Assembly (NCBI GenBank): GCA_963774155.1 | Contig: CAVZDW010000004.1 | Span: 620,001 to 684,000 of the forward strand | DNA length: 64,000 nt | From: DASSUW01 sp963774155 | GTDB lineage: Bacteria > Actinomycetota > Thermoleophilia > Solirubrobacterales > Solirubrobacteraceae | Reading direction: 5' to 3' | Shown: positions 53,252 to 61,805 of the stretch, piece after piece | How positions within the stretch are numbered: the first letter of the stretch is position 1 | How the letters are laid out: every line of letters begins with the position of its first letter | Translations under genes and position numbers: made by a program | Notes under the pieces: model-generated | What the model was told of the DNA's origin: nothing | The model's database searches: none | What the model saw: only the letters and a program-made list of their open reading frames with translations

Positions 53252-54046
53252 GCGAGCGATGAAGGAGTCCATGACCCGGTCCGGCAGGAGCCGGGCGGCG
53301 AGCGCCTGGACCTTGGCGTCGCGCCCGACCACGTAGCGGGCGCGCGGGCGCCGCGCCGTCGCGGCGCGGCCCACCGCCTCGGCCACGGCCTCCGGCGGCA
53401 GCCCCTCGCGGGCGAGCCGCTCCACGATCTTCGTGACGCCGGCGATCACGCCGGCGTAGCGCCGCTGCTGCTCGGCCGACATGTCGCCGGTGATGCGGCG
53501 CGCATCGTCCATGCCCTTGTCCCAGATCGGCGTGGCGATGCCACCCGGCTCGATGCTGACCACGTGCACGCCGTGGGGGCCGATCTCGCGCCGCAGCGCG
53601 TCGCTGAACGCCTCGAGGCCGAACTTCGAGGCCGAATACGGCCCGAACAGCGGGTTCGCCACCCGACCGCCGATCGAGCTCATGTTGATCACCCGGCCGC
53701 GCGCCCGCAGCACCGCGGGCAGCAGCGCGCGGGTGACGGCGATCTGCCCCAGGAGGTTGACCTCGATCTGCCGCCGCCACTCCTCGAGCGGCACGACCTC
53801 GACCGGGCCGCTCACGGCGATCCCCGCGTTGTTGACGAGCAGGTGCAGCTCGGCGCCGATGCGCTCGGCGGCCGCCGCGATGTCGGCCTCGTCCGTCACG
53901 TCGAGCTTGAGCGGCTCGAGACCGTCGGGCGCGTCGGCCGGATCGCGCACGCCGGCGAGCACGTGGTAGCCCAGGCCGGCGAGGTGATGGGCGGTGGCGC
54001 GGCCGATGCCGGTCGAAGCGCCGGTGACGAGAGCGAGGCGGGGCAT
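53240..54046 (-). CDS. Short-chain dehydrogenase/reductase
   Basis: A 268-residue SDR. The cofactor motif is VTGASTGIGRATA (about residues 7-19), NNAGIA (about 81-86), and the catalytic set MSSIGGRVANP with YSASKFGLEA. The basic residue pattern after the second strand (GVRDPAD) does not settle NADH versus NADPH. ATG 54046 has a TATCGT -10 ending 7 nt upstream, so the leaderless start is preferred to ATG 54064. It is divergent from the zinc-ribbon protein gene; -10 boxes of both lie in a 30-bp gap. Confidence 0.87.
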   Translation of the reverse strand: MPRLALVTGASTGIGRATAHHLAGLGYHVLAGVRDPADAPDGLEPLKLDVTDEADIAAAAERIGAELHLLVNNAGIAVSGPVEVVPLEEWRRQIEVNLLGQIAVTRALLPAVLRARGRVINMSSIGGRVANPLFGPYSASKFGLEAFSDALRREIGPHGVHVVSIEPGGIATPIWDKGMDDARRITGDMSAEQQRRYAGVIAGVTKIVERLAREGLPPEAVAEAVGRAATARRPRARYVVGRDAKVQALAARLLPDRVMDSFIARALR

Positions 54047-54076
54047 CGCATCGACGATACGCATACGCTCCCGCCC

Positions 54077-54400
54077 GTGGATCAGCCGGCCGTCCAGCGC
54101 GTGTGCCCCCACTGCGCGCGCATCTCCTACGAGGACGGCAGGCGCTGTCCCTACTGCGGGCGCTCGTTCCGGCGGCGCTCGAACCTCGGCGCGATCGCGG
54201 CCATGCTCGCCGTCTCCGTCGCCGTCGTGCTCGGCGGCGTCGCGATCATGCTCACGATCGCCGGCCGCGAGGTCGACGAGCAGCTCGACCGCGAGGTCGA
54301 GCGCGTCGAGCGCGAGCTGGACCGCAACTTCGAGGGGATCCAGCGCGACGTGCGCGAGGAGCTCGACCGGCGTCTCCCGGAGGTCACCCCGGCGCCCTGA
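54077..54400 (+). CDS. Zinc-ribbon membrane protein with C-terminal coiled coil
   Basis: A 107-residue hypothetical protein. Two CxxC pairs (CPHCARISY and CPYCGRSF, about residues 10-31) form a zinc ribbon at the cytoplasmic side. One membrane helix follows (about 38-60), then a highly charged helix with heptad-like spacing (VDEQLDREVERVERELDRNF). The layout suggests a small membrane adaptor. GTG 54077 follows TACGCT by 7 nt. The 3' end overlaps the opposing endopeptidase gene by 17 nt. Confidence 0.72.
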   Translation: MDQPAVQRVCPHCARISYEDGRRCPYCGRSFRRRSNLGAIAAMLAVSVAVVLGGVAIMLTIAGREVDEQLDREVERVERELDRNFEGIQRDVREELDRRLPEVTPAP

Positions 54401-55094
54401 GCCTGAGGTGCAGGTGGTCGTCGTGGTTGACGAGCTCCTGCACCACGCCCGCGGGCCCGCGCAGGCCCAGCGACGGGCCCGTGAAGACGTACTCCGCGCC
54501 CTCGGCCACGAACGCGTCCACCAGCTCCTGCGCGGCGGCGCGGTCGACCTGGTCCGGCCGGCGCGGCGCGCGCAGCCGGCGATCGAGCCGCGGGTAGTAG
54601 ATGTCGACGTCGATTCCGTTCTGATGCGATGCGTGGCCGATGCCGCCGAACCGCGGGCCGAAGTCGCCGCCGCGCGGCCGCGAGAGGTCGCCGACCAGCA
54701 CGGGCTCCGCATCGGGATGGCGGGCGGCGTAGGCGCCCAGGACGCGCTCCACCGTCGCCAGGAGCCGGTCCGTGCCCCAGCGCCGCCACGGCCGGTTGCC
54801 GACGCGCTTGAGGATCGGGTCCCAGGTCACGTAGCCGTCGCCCGACAGCGGCAGCTGCCGGCCATGGACGAGGCGCCCGTTCCACGGGCGGCCGGCGGCG
54901 CGTGACCGGGGCGGCTCCGGCGTCGCGGTCGGGGTCGGGGTGGCGACGGGCGGGAGCGGCGCCGGCGGGCTCGTGGCCACGGGCGGGAGCACCTGCGGCG
55001 GGGCAGGCTGCACGGGTTCCCGCTCGCGCGGCGCCGCCAGCAGCACGGCCGGCAACGCGAGGGCGAGCAGGAGAAGGATCAGGCCAAGACGCAC
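54384..55094 (-). CDS. Penicillin-insensitive murein endopeptidase, MepA/M74-like
   Basis: A 236-residue exported zinc peptidase of the LAS superfamily that cleaves peptidoglycan cross-links. A signal peptide (MRLGLILLLLALALPAVLLA) and a Pro/Thr-rich linker (about 22-65) lead to the catalytic domain. Conserved metal-site motifs are GDLSRPRGGDFGPRFGG, GHASHQNGIDVDI with His and Asp ligands, and the C-terminal NHDDHLHLR. M74 enzymes are mostly proteobacterial, so an actinobacterial member is notable. The gene is monocistronic. Confidence 0.82.
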   Translation of the reverse strand: MRLGLILLLLALALPAVLLAAPREREPVQPAPPQVLPPVATSPPAPLPPVATPTPTATPEPPRSRAAGRPWNGRLVHGRQLPLSGDGYVTWDPILKRVGNRPWRRWGTDRLLATVERVLGAYAARHPDAEPVLVGDLSRPRGGDFGPRFGGIGHASHQNGIDVDIYYPRLDRRLRAPRRPDQVDRAAAQELVDAFVAEGAEYVFTGPSLGLRGPAGVVQELVNHDDHLHLRLRAPG

Positions 55095-55142
55095 AGACGG
55101 GATACGCGGCGACCGGCGCCGCGGGTCCCGACCGAGTCTAGG

Positions 55143-55508
55143 TCAGTCCGCGAGCGCCCCGGCGACGTGGTCCGCCTCGGCGGCCACGAACTCGGTGCGC
55201 GGGTACTGCGAGGCCACGGGATCGACGGCGATGCGCCGGTCCAGGCCGACGCCGACCACGGTGCGGTAACCGCGTGCGGCGAAGTAGTGGGTCACCGAGA
55301 GCTGCTCGGTCGCGGTGCGGGGGATGCGCAGCTGGGCCTCGGGCCCGGCTGCCTCGACGGCGGCACGGGCTTCCGCGATCGCGGAAGGCCCGGCCGACGC
55401 GTCCACCACTACGACGACTCGCCGCTCCGGTGAGGCCGAAGCAGACTGGAGCCCACCGAAGACGATGAGCGCCAGAAGCCCGGCGAGGAGGAGAAGGCGG
55501 TGGGTCAT
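55143..55508 (-). CDS. Small secreted protein resembling a fragment of a BMP-family binding protein
   Basis: A 121-residue exported protein. ATG 55508 gives a signal peptide (THRLLLLAGLLALIVFGGLQ). The rest has VVVVVDASAGPSAIAEARAA, then YRTVVGVGLDRRIAVDPVAS and YPRTEFVAAEADH, the latter resembling the ligand-domain motif of basic membrane (BMP) lipoproteins, which are about 330 residues. It may be a stand-alone lobe or an unrelated small protein. No permease or ATPase genes are adjacent. Confidence 0.55.
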   Translation of the reverse strand: MTHRLLLLAGLLALIVFGGLQSASASPERRVVVVVDASAGPSAIAEARAAVEAAGPEAQLRIPRTATEQLSVTHYFAARGYRTVVGVGLDRRIAVDPVASQYPRTEFVAAEADHVAGALAD

Positions 55509-55577
55509 ACGAATGAGCGTAATACGTATGACGAGATTGTTCAAGTGGTGGTAGCACGACCTTCACAAACGCCCGGT

Positions 55578-56576
55578 TCAGGCCGGCGGGGCCGTCGAGG
55601 CGCGCTCGACGAAGCGCACCGGGAGGATCCGGCTCTCGGGCTCCCCGCCGTCCATCAGGGCGGCCAGGACCTCGAACGAGACCTTGCCGAGCTCCTCGGG
55701 CTCGATCCGGATCGTGGTCAGCGGCGGCTCGAAGACCTTGGCGAACGGAAGGTCGTCGAAGCCGACGACCGAGACGTCCTCGGGGATGCGCAGGCCGCGC
55801 TCGCGGGCCGCCAGGTAGATGCCGCCGGCCAGCAGGTCGTCGTCGCAGTAGATCGCGGTCGGGCGCTCGGGGGCGTCGAGCAGGGCGAGGCCCCCGCGGG
55901 CGGCGTCGTCGAAGCGGAAGTCCGCTCGCTCGTGCGGGCCCGGCTCGAGTCCTGCCTCGCCGAGCAGCCGCACCACGGTCTCGCGCCGCAGCCGGAACGT
56001 GTCGGCGACGAGCGCCGCACCGAGGTGGCCGATGCGCGTGTGTCCGAGCTCGATGAGGTGGCGCATGGCCAGCTCGGTGCCGCGCTCGGTGTCGAAGCGG
56101 ACCGAGGCCATGCCCGGCGGCGAGACCTCGAGCGCCACGATGTGCTCGCCGGTCGTGTCGGGCGGGTCGATCGTGAAGAAGAGGAAGCCGTCGACCGGCC
56201 CGGCGCGCAGCGCCTCGAAGGACTCCAGCTCGTGCTCGGGATCGTTGGCGACGTCGACGAGCGCGACCGCGTAGCCGGCGCGCCACGCCGCGACCTGGGC
56301 GCCGCGCAGGACGGGCCCGAAGAACGGGTGCGTCACGTCGGTGACGACGAGGCCGATCGTGCGCGCCGTGCCGGTGCGCAGGGCCCGCGCGGCGGCGTTG
56401 GGCCGGTAGCCGAGCTCCTCGGCGGCCTTCCGCACGGCGGCCTCGGTCCGCGCCGAGATGCGGCCCGCCGACTTCCCCGAGAGCACCAGCGAGACCGTCG
56501 ACTGCGACACGCCGGCGTGGCGTGCGACGTCGACGCTCGTGACACGTGAATCCGTTCGAGCGATTCCCGGATACAA
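55578..56576 (-). CDS. LacI family transcriptional regulator
   Basis: A 332-residue repressor. The helix-turn-helix and hinge are VTSVDVARHAGVSQSTVSLV, then SARTEAAVRKAAEELGYRPN (about residues 12-64), with a periplasmic-binding-like sugar domain after that (IGLVVTDVTHPFFGPVLRGA). The only available start is TTG 56576, because no other start codon precedes the helix-turn-helix. It lies 8 bp from the divergent methyltransferase start, so their control regions overlap coding sequence. The sugar effector is unknown. Confidence 0.86.
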   Translation of the reverse strand: MYPGIARTDSRVTSVDVARHAGVSQSTVSLVLSGKSAGRISARTEAAVRKAAEELGYRPNAAARALRTGTARTIGLVVTDVTHPFFGPVLRGAQVAAWRAGYAVALVDVANDPEHELESFEALRAGPVDGFLFFTIDPPDTTGEHIVALEVSPPGMASVRFDTERGTELAMRHLIELGHTRIGHLGAALVADTFRLRRETVVRLLGEAGLEPGPHERADFRFDDAARGGLALLDAPERPTAIYCDDDLLAGGIYLAARERGLRIPEDVSVVGFDDLPFAKVFEPPLTTIRIEPEELGKVSFEVLAALMDGGEPESRILPVRFVERASTAPPA

Positions 56577-56584
56577 CCACGTCT

Positions 56585-57199
56585 GTGAACGACCTGGTCG
56601 AGGAGGTGGTCCCGCTGCACGGGCACGACCTGCGCCTGCTCCGTCCGCGCGACGCCGAGGCGCTGCTCGACGAGGAGGCGTTCGAGCACGAGGAGTTCCT
56701 CCCGTACTGGGCCGAGCTGTGGCCGAGCTCGCTCGCCCTGGCCCGCAGCGTGGTCGTGCGCTCGCTGCACGGCGCGCGCACGCTGGAGCTCGGGTGCGGG
56801 CTCGGATTGCCGAGCATCGCGGCCGCGCTGGCGGGCGGCCGCGTGCTGGCCACGGACTGGTCGCCGGACGCGGTGGCGATGACGGCGACCAACGCCGAGC
56901 GCAACGAGGTCGAGATCGAGACGCTCGCGTGCTCGTGGACCGACCCGGCGCCGCTCCTGGCCCGCGCGCCGTGGGACCTCGTGCTCGCCTCCGACGTGCT
57001 CTACGAGGCGCGCAACGTCGACGTCCTGCTGGATCTGCTGCCCCGGCTCGGCCCTGAGGTGTGGCTCACCGATCCCGGACGCGTGCCGGCGGAGCGCTTC
57101 CTCGAAGCCGCGCGGGACGAGTGGCAGGTCGAGGAGCGGCGCGTGCGCGAGCTCGCCAACGGCGCGCTCTATCGCCTGCGTCAGCCCGCGGCGACGTAG
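56585..57199 (+). CDS. Class I methyltransferase, METTL21/lysine-methyltransferase-like
   Basis: A 204-residue SAM-dependent methyltransferase of the type that modifies protein lysines (METTL21-like). Motif I is RTLELGCGLGLPSIAAALAG (about residues 62-81), DW in VLATDWSPDAVAM, and LVLASDVLYEARN matches the motif-IV DVLYE. A WAELWPSSLALA segment precedes the core. GTG 56585 follows TACAAC by 7 nt (leaderless), and was preferred to ATG 56546, which would overlap the LacI gene. The 3' end overlaps the XRE gene by 19 nt. Confidence 0.8.
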   Translation: MNDLVEEVVPLHGHDLRLLRPRDAEALLDEEAFEHEEFLPYWAELWPSSLALARSVVVRSLHGARTLELGCGLGLPSIAAALAGGRVLATDWSPDAVAMTATNAERNEVEIETLACSWTDPAPLLARAPWDLVLASDVLYEARNVDVLLDLLPRLGPEVWLTDPGRVPAERFLEAARDEWQVEERRVRELANGALYRLRQPAAT

Positions 57200-57735
57200 A
57201 GCGCGCGCGTGGTGGCCGGCCCGTGGCGGCGGAGCCGGTGCCGGACGGCGCCGTCGAAGCGCAGCGCGTCACCGGCGCCCAGCAGGTGCGTCTTGCCGTC
57301 GAGATCGACCTCGATCGACCCGCGGACCACGTAGACCAGCACCTCGCCGCTCGCGGTCTCGGCCTCCCTGGGCCACGCGCGCCCACCGCCGGACCACTCG
57401 CGCACCCGGAGGTGAGCGCTGCCGGTCGAGAGGTCCCGGATCGTGCCCGGGGCGCCGGCCTCGGCGTGGGTCGAGATGTCGCCCTCGTCGGCGCGCATCA
57501 CGGTCGCGGCCTCGGTCCGACGGCTCGCCCACAGGGAGCTCACCGGCACGCCCAGCGCCTCGGCGATCCGCTCCACGGAGCCCACGCTCGGGCGGGCGAG
57601 ACCGCGCTCGAGCTGGCTCAGGAAGGGGTGAGAGAGGCCGGCCTGCCGACCCAGCGCCTTGAGCGTCAACCCGCGTTCGTGGCGTAGCTCACGTACGCGC
57701 GCCCCAAGGCAAGCAGCAGCGTCCTGGACACTCAT
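57181..57735 (-). CDS. XRE-cupin transcriptional regulator
   Basis: A 184-residue regulator with an N-terminal helix-turn-helix (RVRELRHERGLTLKALGRQA, then GLSHPFLSQLERGLARPSV, about residues 14-66) and a C-terminal cupin domain (VLVYVVRGSIEVDLDGKTHL and LGAGDALRFDGAVRHRL). The family often controls amino-acid, polyamine or osmolyte genes with the cupin sensing the ligand. ATG 57735 was preferred to an in-frame start at 57759. Confidence 0.87.
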   Translation of the reverse strand: MSVQDAAACLGARVRELRHERGLTLKALGRQAGLSHPFLSQLERGLARPSVGSVERIAEALGVPVSSLWASRRTEAATVMRADEGDISTHAEAGAPGTIRDLSTGSAHLRVREWSGGGRAWPREAETASGEVLVYVVRGSIEVDLDGKTHLLGAGDALRFDGAVRHRLRRHGPATTRALYVAAG

Positions 57736-58114
57736 GCTCTGCTCACTATCGCGTAGCACCGTCTTCTAGCGTATTGATGTTGGCACGCCAAATGCGGCGC
57801 GCCGGTGCCGGCGAACAGTGTTCCGGGGCGAAAGGCACGGACCAGCAGCGCGTCTTGCGCGGCACGACGATCCGTACCGGTCGCCGGCGCATCGTGCGCC
57901 GGGGCACCGGTGGAGCTGTGGATCCGACGACGGACCCAGGTGGGACCCGCCCCTGGCGGGCGGGGCGGGTCCCACCTCGATCCGCGGTCGGTACGAAACG
58001 TTGACCGAACGACTTGGTGCAGCGTAGGAGACCCCGTAGCCGACGCCTACTCCCCGAAGGAACAGTTGTCACGGCAATGAGGTTGCGGCCCCCGTATGGA
58101 TACCATCGAACGCG
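57736..58114. other. 379-bp intergenic region with a perfect 16-bp hairpin
   Basis: AGGTGGGACCCGCCCC (57938-57953) and GGGGCGGGTCCCACCT (57962-57977) are exactly complementary with an 8-nt loop. No T-tract follows. Short open frames here have poor coding character and no start signals. TTGACC at about 58002 and TACCAT at 58101-58106 belong to promoters of the downstream lipoprotein gene. Nothing else was recognised. Confidence 0.6.
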
Positions 58115-59029
58115 GTGAGAGGGGGAGATGTCAGGCATTTGCTGGCGCTCGCGCTGGTCTGCGTCCTGTTCGCGGGGTGCGGTGACGAGGCGTCGACGAC
58201 GGCCGATCCGTCCGAGCTGGCGGTGCCGTGGGTCGACCCCGACGGCGATCCGCCGATCGTCGGCTCGCTGAGCGAGAACCCGGCCGACAAGACGCTCTTC
58301 ATGGCCACGAACACCGGCCTCTTCACGATCGCCGAGGGGGCATCCGAGCCCAAGCGCATCGAGGGCCGGCTCGAGACCCCGGACGGCTCGGGCGAGGTGT
58401 CGGAGTCGCTCGTGGTGCGCTTCACCGGCCCGGACGAGCTGCTCGGGTCAGGGCACCCTGCCGCGGGCTCGACGCTCCCGCAGGCGCTGGGACTGATCCG
58501 CTCCTCGGACGCCGGCAAGACCTGGGAGTCCGTGTCCGAGCTGGGCCGCGCGGACTTCCACGCGATCGAGCCGTCGGGGAACGAGATCGTCGGCGCGCTC
58601 TTCCAGCAGGCGCAGGTGCTGGTCTCCAACGACGGCGGCCGCGGCTGGGCCACGCGCGCGGCGCCGCTCCCGCTCGTGGCCCTGGAGGTCGACCCCAACG
58701 ACGCGCAGCGCTGGGTCGGCAGCACCGAGCGCGGGATCTTCGTGTCCGAGGACGGCGGCGGGACGTGGCGGCAGCGCGACCCGACGCCGAACGTGCGCTT
58801 CGCCTGGTCGACGGGCGGCGAGCTCTACCGCATCGACCCGGGCGGGCCGGTCAAGGTCAGCACCGACGGCGGCATGCGCTGGGAGGACCGCGGCTCCACC
58901 GGCGGCGAGCCGCAGGCGGCCACGATCACCGACAGCGGGACGCTCTACGTCGCGCTCATCGACGGCACGGTGAAGGCCTCCGAGGACGGCGGCGAGACGT
59001 TCACCGATCTCGTCGAGGGTGGTGGCTGA
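58115..59029 (+). CDS. Beta-propeller (BNR/YCF48-like) lipoprotein
   Basis: A 304-residue exported lipoprotein. The signal peptide ends at the lipobox LFAGCGDE, with the acylated Cys near residue 22. The mature part has repeated BNR/sialidase-type motifs (SSDAGKTWESV, SNDGGRGWATR, SEDGGGTWRQR, STDGGMRWEDR, SEDGGETFTDL), each about 35-45 residues apart, forming a beta-propeller. Function is unknown; YCF48-like proteins assist photosystem assembly elsewhere, which is not implied here. GTG 58115 follows TACCAT by 8 nt. Confidence 0.82.
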   Translation: MRGGDVRHLLALALVCVLFAGCGDEASTTADPSELAVPWVDPDGDPPIVGSLSENPADKTLFMATNTGLFTIAEGASEPKRIEGRLETPDGSGEVSESLVVRFTGPDELLGSGHPAAGSTLPQALGLIRSSDAGKTWESVSELGRADFHAIEPSGNEIVGALFQQAQVLVSNDGGRGWATRAAPLPLVALEVDPNDAQRWVGSTERGIFVSEDGGGTWRQRDPTPNVRFAWSTGGELYRIDPGGPVKVSTDGGMRWEDRGSTGGEPQAATITDSGTLYVALIDGTVKASEDGGETFTDLVEGGG

Positions 59030-59033
59030 GCTT

Positions 59034-59181
59034 CGAACGTCAACTGCGGCTGGGTAGGGGAGCTGGGGAGGCCGGCGGGGCGGTTTCTCTCTCGCGTCCT
59101 GCTTTCGGGTCACGGTGTCACCCCTAGGCAGGATCCGAGTGAGAATCCCGGCCGAACCCGCTCCCTTAATGCCGCAGTTCG
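59034..59181 (+). repeat. Dispersed long-hairpin repeat R1, copy c
   Basis: A 148-nt copy almost identical to 45125-45275. Outer arms AACTGCGGC and GCCGCAGTT (59171-59179); GGGAGC/GCTCCC, GGCCGG/CCGGCC; inner stem GGTCACGGTGTCACCCCTAG. It fills the gap between two convergent genes and may end both transcripts. Confidence 0.8.
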
Positions 59182-59185
59182 AGGC

Positions 59186-61003
59186 TCAGATCCGGCCGGA
59201 CTCGCGCGCGGCCGCTTCCGCCGCGTCGAGCTGGCGCTCGACGATGTCGAGCCCGCGATCCCAGAAGCCGGGATCCGCGAGGTCGACGCCGACGATCTTC
59301 CCGAGCTCCTCGGGGCTGCGGGAGCCGCCGGCCTTGAGCAGGTCGAGGTAGGCGGGGACGAAGCTGTCGCCCTCCTCCTCGTAGCGGCCGTACACGGCGA
59401 GCGCGAGCAGCTGCCCGTACGCGTACGCGTAGACGTAGCCGGGCGTGCCGATGAAGTGCGGCACGTAGGACCACCAGCTCTTGTAGTTGTCGGTGACCTC
59501 GACGGCGTCGCCCAGCAGCTCGGTCTGCGACTCGGTCCACAGCTCGCCGATGCGCTCGACGGCCAGCTCGCCGCGCTCGCGCCGCTCGGTGTGGACGAGG
59601 TGCTCGAAGCGGTTCATGGCGACCTGGCGGAAGACCGTGGCGATCGAGCCCTCGATGCTCTCGGCGAGCAGGGCCAGACGCGACTCGGGCGTCTCGGCCG
59701 CGTCGAGCAGGCGCCCGAAGACGAGCGTCTCGCCGAACACGCTGGCCGTCTCGGCCATGGTCAGCGGGGTCGCCATGTGGAAGATGCCCTGGCGCGCGCC
59801 GAGCGCCGCGTGGACGCCGTGGCCGAGCTCGTGCGCGAGCGTCAGCACGTCGCGGCGCGTGGACGTGTAGTTGAGGAGCACGTACGGGTGCGAGGACGGC
59901 ACGGTGTAGGCGCAGAAGGCGCCGCCGCGCTTGTTCGGGCGCACCGGCGCGTCGATCCACGACTCGTCGAAGAAGCGCTGCACGAGGGCGCCGAGCTCGT
60001 CGGAGAAGGCGCCGTAGGTGCTGAGCACGGTCTCCTTGGCGCTCGCCCAGTCGACCTGCTCCTGCTCCTGGGTCACGGCGGCCATGCGGTCGTAGTCGGC
60101 GAGGCCGTCGAGCCCGAGCAGCTGGGCCTTCAGGCGGTACCAGCGCCGCGGGACCTCGTAGCGGTTGCGCACGGCGCTCACGAGCGCCTCGACCGACTCG
60201 TCGGAGGCCTCGTTGGCGAGATTGCGGCTGGCCAGCCAGTGCGGGTAGTGGCGCAGGCGGTCCTCGACCATCTTGTCCGCGAGCAGCGTGTTGAGGACGT
60301 AGGCGCGCGTGCGCAGGCCGGGCTCGAGCGACTCGGTGACCTTCTCGGCGGCGTGGCGGCGGACCTCGCGGTCGGGCGCGAAGAGCCGCGAGAGCGCGAC
60401 CTCGAGCGAGACCGGCTCGGCGCCCTCGTCCAGTGCGACGGTGATGGCCGACGCCTGCTCCTCGAACAGCCGCGACCACGCCGTGCGGCCGGTGAGCGCC
60501 TTCTCGGCGAGGATCTTCTCCTCGGGCTCGGTGAGCAGGTGCGGGCGGTAGCGGCGCGCCGTCTCCAGGTGGTGGCGGGCGAAGTCGAGCCCGTCGGTGG
60601 CGAGCAGCGCTTCGGCCCGGTCGTCGTCGAGCGCGGCCCACTCGAGCTCGAAGAAGAGGAGCGTCGTCTCGATCCCGGTGGCGCCCTCCTGGAGCTTCTG
60701 GAGCAGGGCGCCGCGGGCGGGGTCGGCGGTGTTGCCGGAGAAGTTGAGGATCGCGTAGGAGCCGGCGCGGCCGAGGAGCTCCTGGAGCGCCTCCAGCTCG
60801 TGCAGGGCGGTCACGAGCCCGGCGCCGTCGAGCTCGGCCATCTTGCCGGCGTAGGTCTCGGCGAAGGCGTCGGCCCGCCGCTGGGCGTCGGCCACCATCT
60901 CGGTGACGGCCGCATCGGGGTCGTCCGCGCCGCCGTTCAGCAGCGGGGCGAGGTCCCAGGCGACTGCCTGGAGATCGGGATCGGTGACGTCAGGCGCGCT
61001 CAT
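59186..61003 (-). CDS. pepF: Oligoendopeptidase F (M3 family)
   Basis: A 605-residue zinc oligopeptidase that cuts short cytoplasmic peptides. The active-site motif LAHELGHGVHAALG (HExxH at about residues 389-393) and a downstream Glu ligand region (MAETASVFGETLVF) are present. The long helical N-terminal part is typical of PepF. ATG 61003 follows TACCGT by 7 nt, so it is probably leaderless. The gene stands alone; R1 copy c lies just past its stop. Confidence 0.93.
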   Translation of the reverse strand: MSAPDVTDPDLQAVAWDLAPLLNGGADDPDAAVTEMVADAQRRADAFAETYAGKMAELDGAGLVTALHELEALQELLGRAGSYAILNFSGNTADPARGALLQKLQEGATGIETTLLFFELEWAALDDDRAEALLATDGLDFARHHLETARRYRPHLLTEPEEKILAEKALTGRTAWSRLFEEQASAITVALDEGAEPVSLEVALSRLFAPDREVRRHAAEKVTESLEPGLRTRAYVLNTLLADKMVEDRLRHYPHWLASRNLANEASDESVEALVSAVRNRYEVPRRWYRLKAQLLGLDGLADYDRMAAVTQEQEQVDWASAKETVLSTYGAFSDELGALVQRFFDESWIDAPVRPNKRGGAFCAYTVPSSHPYVLLNYTSTRRDVLTLAHELGHGVHAALGARQGIFHMATPLTMAETASVFGETLVFGRLLDAAETPESRLALLAESIEGSIATVFRQVAMNRFEHLVHTERRERGELAVERIGELWTESQTELLGDAVEVTDNYKSWWSYVPHFIGTPGYVYAYAYGQLLALAVYGRYEEEGDSFVPAYLDLLKAGGSRSPEELGKIVGVDLADPGFWDRGLDIVERQLDAAEAAARESGRI

Positions 61004-61065
61004 GCGCCAAACGGTATCGTCGCCGAAGGCGAGCGCGTCAGCGATCGCCTGGCAGGCGAAAGCGT

Positions 61066-61662
61066 TTACCTATGTAATGGGCCGGTGGCGCCTTCGGCGC
61101 GCAGGCCGTCGAGCATGATCGCCAGGTGGCGGCGCCAGGCGCCCGGCACCGGATGGTCCATCTGCGACGCGCTGCCGACCCCGCACATGATCAGCCCGAT
61201 GTCGGCGACCATGGCGTCCTCGCGCATCGTCCCGGCGGCCTTGCAGCGGTCCATCAGCTCGGCGACCGTGATGTCGAGGTCCTCCTTGCCGGGACAGGTG
61301 CGCGGCGTCATCTTCGTCGAGGCGGCGAGCACCTCGCTGAAGGCGCGGTCGCCCGCCGTCTTCTCGGCGCCGAACCACATGGCCCGGGTGAAGGCCTCCC
61401 ACGGATCCTCGAGCGTGAGCAGGTTGCGCGTGTAGACGGCCACGACCGCGAAGACCTCGTCGCTGAGCGCCGTGAGCAGGGCTTCCTTGGTGGGGAAGTG
61501 CCGGTAGACGGTGCCGACGCCGACATCGGCGCGGCGCGCCACGTCGTCCATCTGCGCGTCGACGCCCTCGTCGGCGAACACGGCGCGGGCCGCGGCCAGC
61601 ACCTTCTCGCGGTTGCGCCGCGCGTCGGCCCGGAGTGGTTTCTCGGTGGTCGTGGGGATCAT
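61066..61662 (-). CDS. TetR family transcriptional regulator
   Basis: A 198-residue repressor with the helix-turn-helix RREKVLAAARAVFADEGVDA-like stretch (DDVARRADVGVGTVYRHFPT, about residues 15-60) and a ligand domain with HAALLERHERY-type helices. ATG 61662 was preferred to the longer frame at 61704. It is divergent from an MFS drug-transporter gene, the textbook arrangement for efflux control, and the gap carries a dyad operator. Confidence 0.87.
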   Translation of the reverse strand: MIPTTTEKPLRADARRNREKVLAAARAVFADEGVDAQMDDVARRADVGVGTVYRHFPTKEALLTALSDEVFAVVAVYTRNLLTLEDPWEAFTRAMWFGAEKTAGDRAFSEVLAASTKMTPRTCPGKEDLDITVAELMDRCKAAGTMREDAMVADIGLIMCGVGSASQMDHPVPGAWRRHLAIMLDGLRAEGATGPLHR

Positions 61663-61685
61663 TGTCGTAATCCGGAAGGTACGGC

Positions 61686-61715
61686 TTGACAAACGGAACG
61701 TCAACTCCGTATCGT
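61686..61715 (+). promoter_or_regulatory. Promoter and operator of the MFS transporter gene
   Basis: TTGACA (61686-61691) and TATCGT (61710-61715) are 18 nt apart. ACGGA (61693-61697) and TCCGT (61706-61710) form a dyad inside the spacer, a likely TetR site blocking polymerase. The leader then runs about 85 nt to the ATG and has an AGGAG Shine-Dalgarno. Confidence 0.55.
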
Positions 61716-61805
61716 ACTAAGCGAAACCGGAGTTCAGGTTCCAGATTTGATACCTGGCTTATCCGCCAGGGCCCTATATCTCCTCCCTCCCCAGGAGTCT
61801 CCTTG

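Noticed and set aside
57774..58004. A 76-codon plus-strand open frame in the intergenic region
   Set aside because: Arg/Gly-rich low-complexity sequence across a perfect hairpin, with no start signal.
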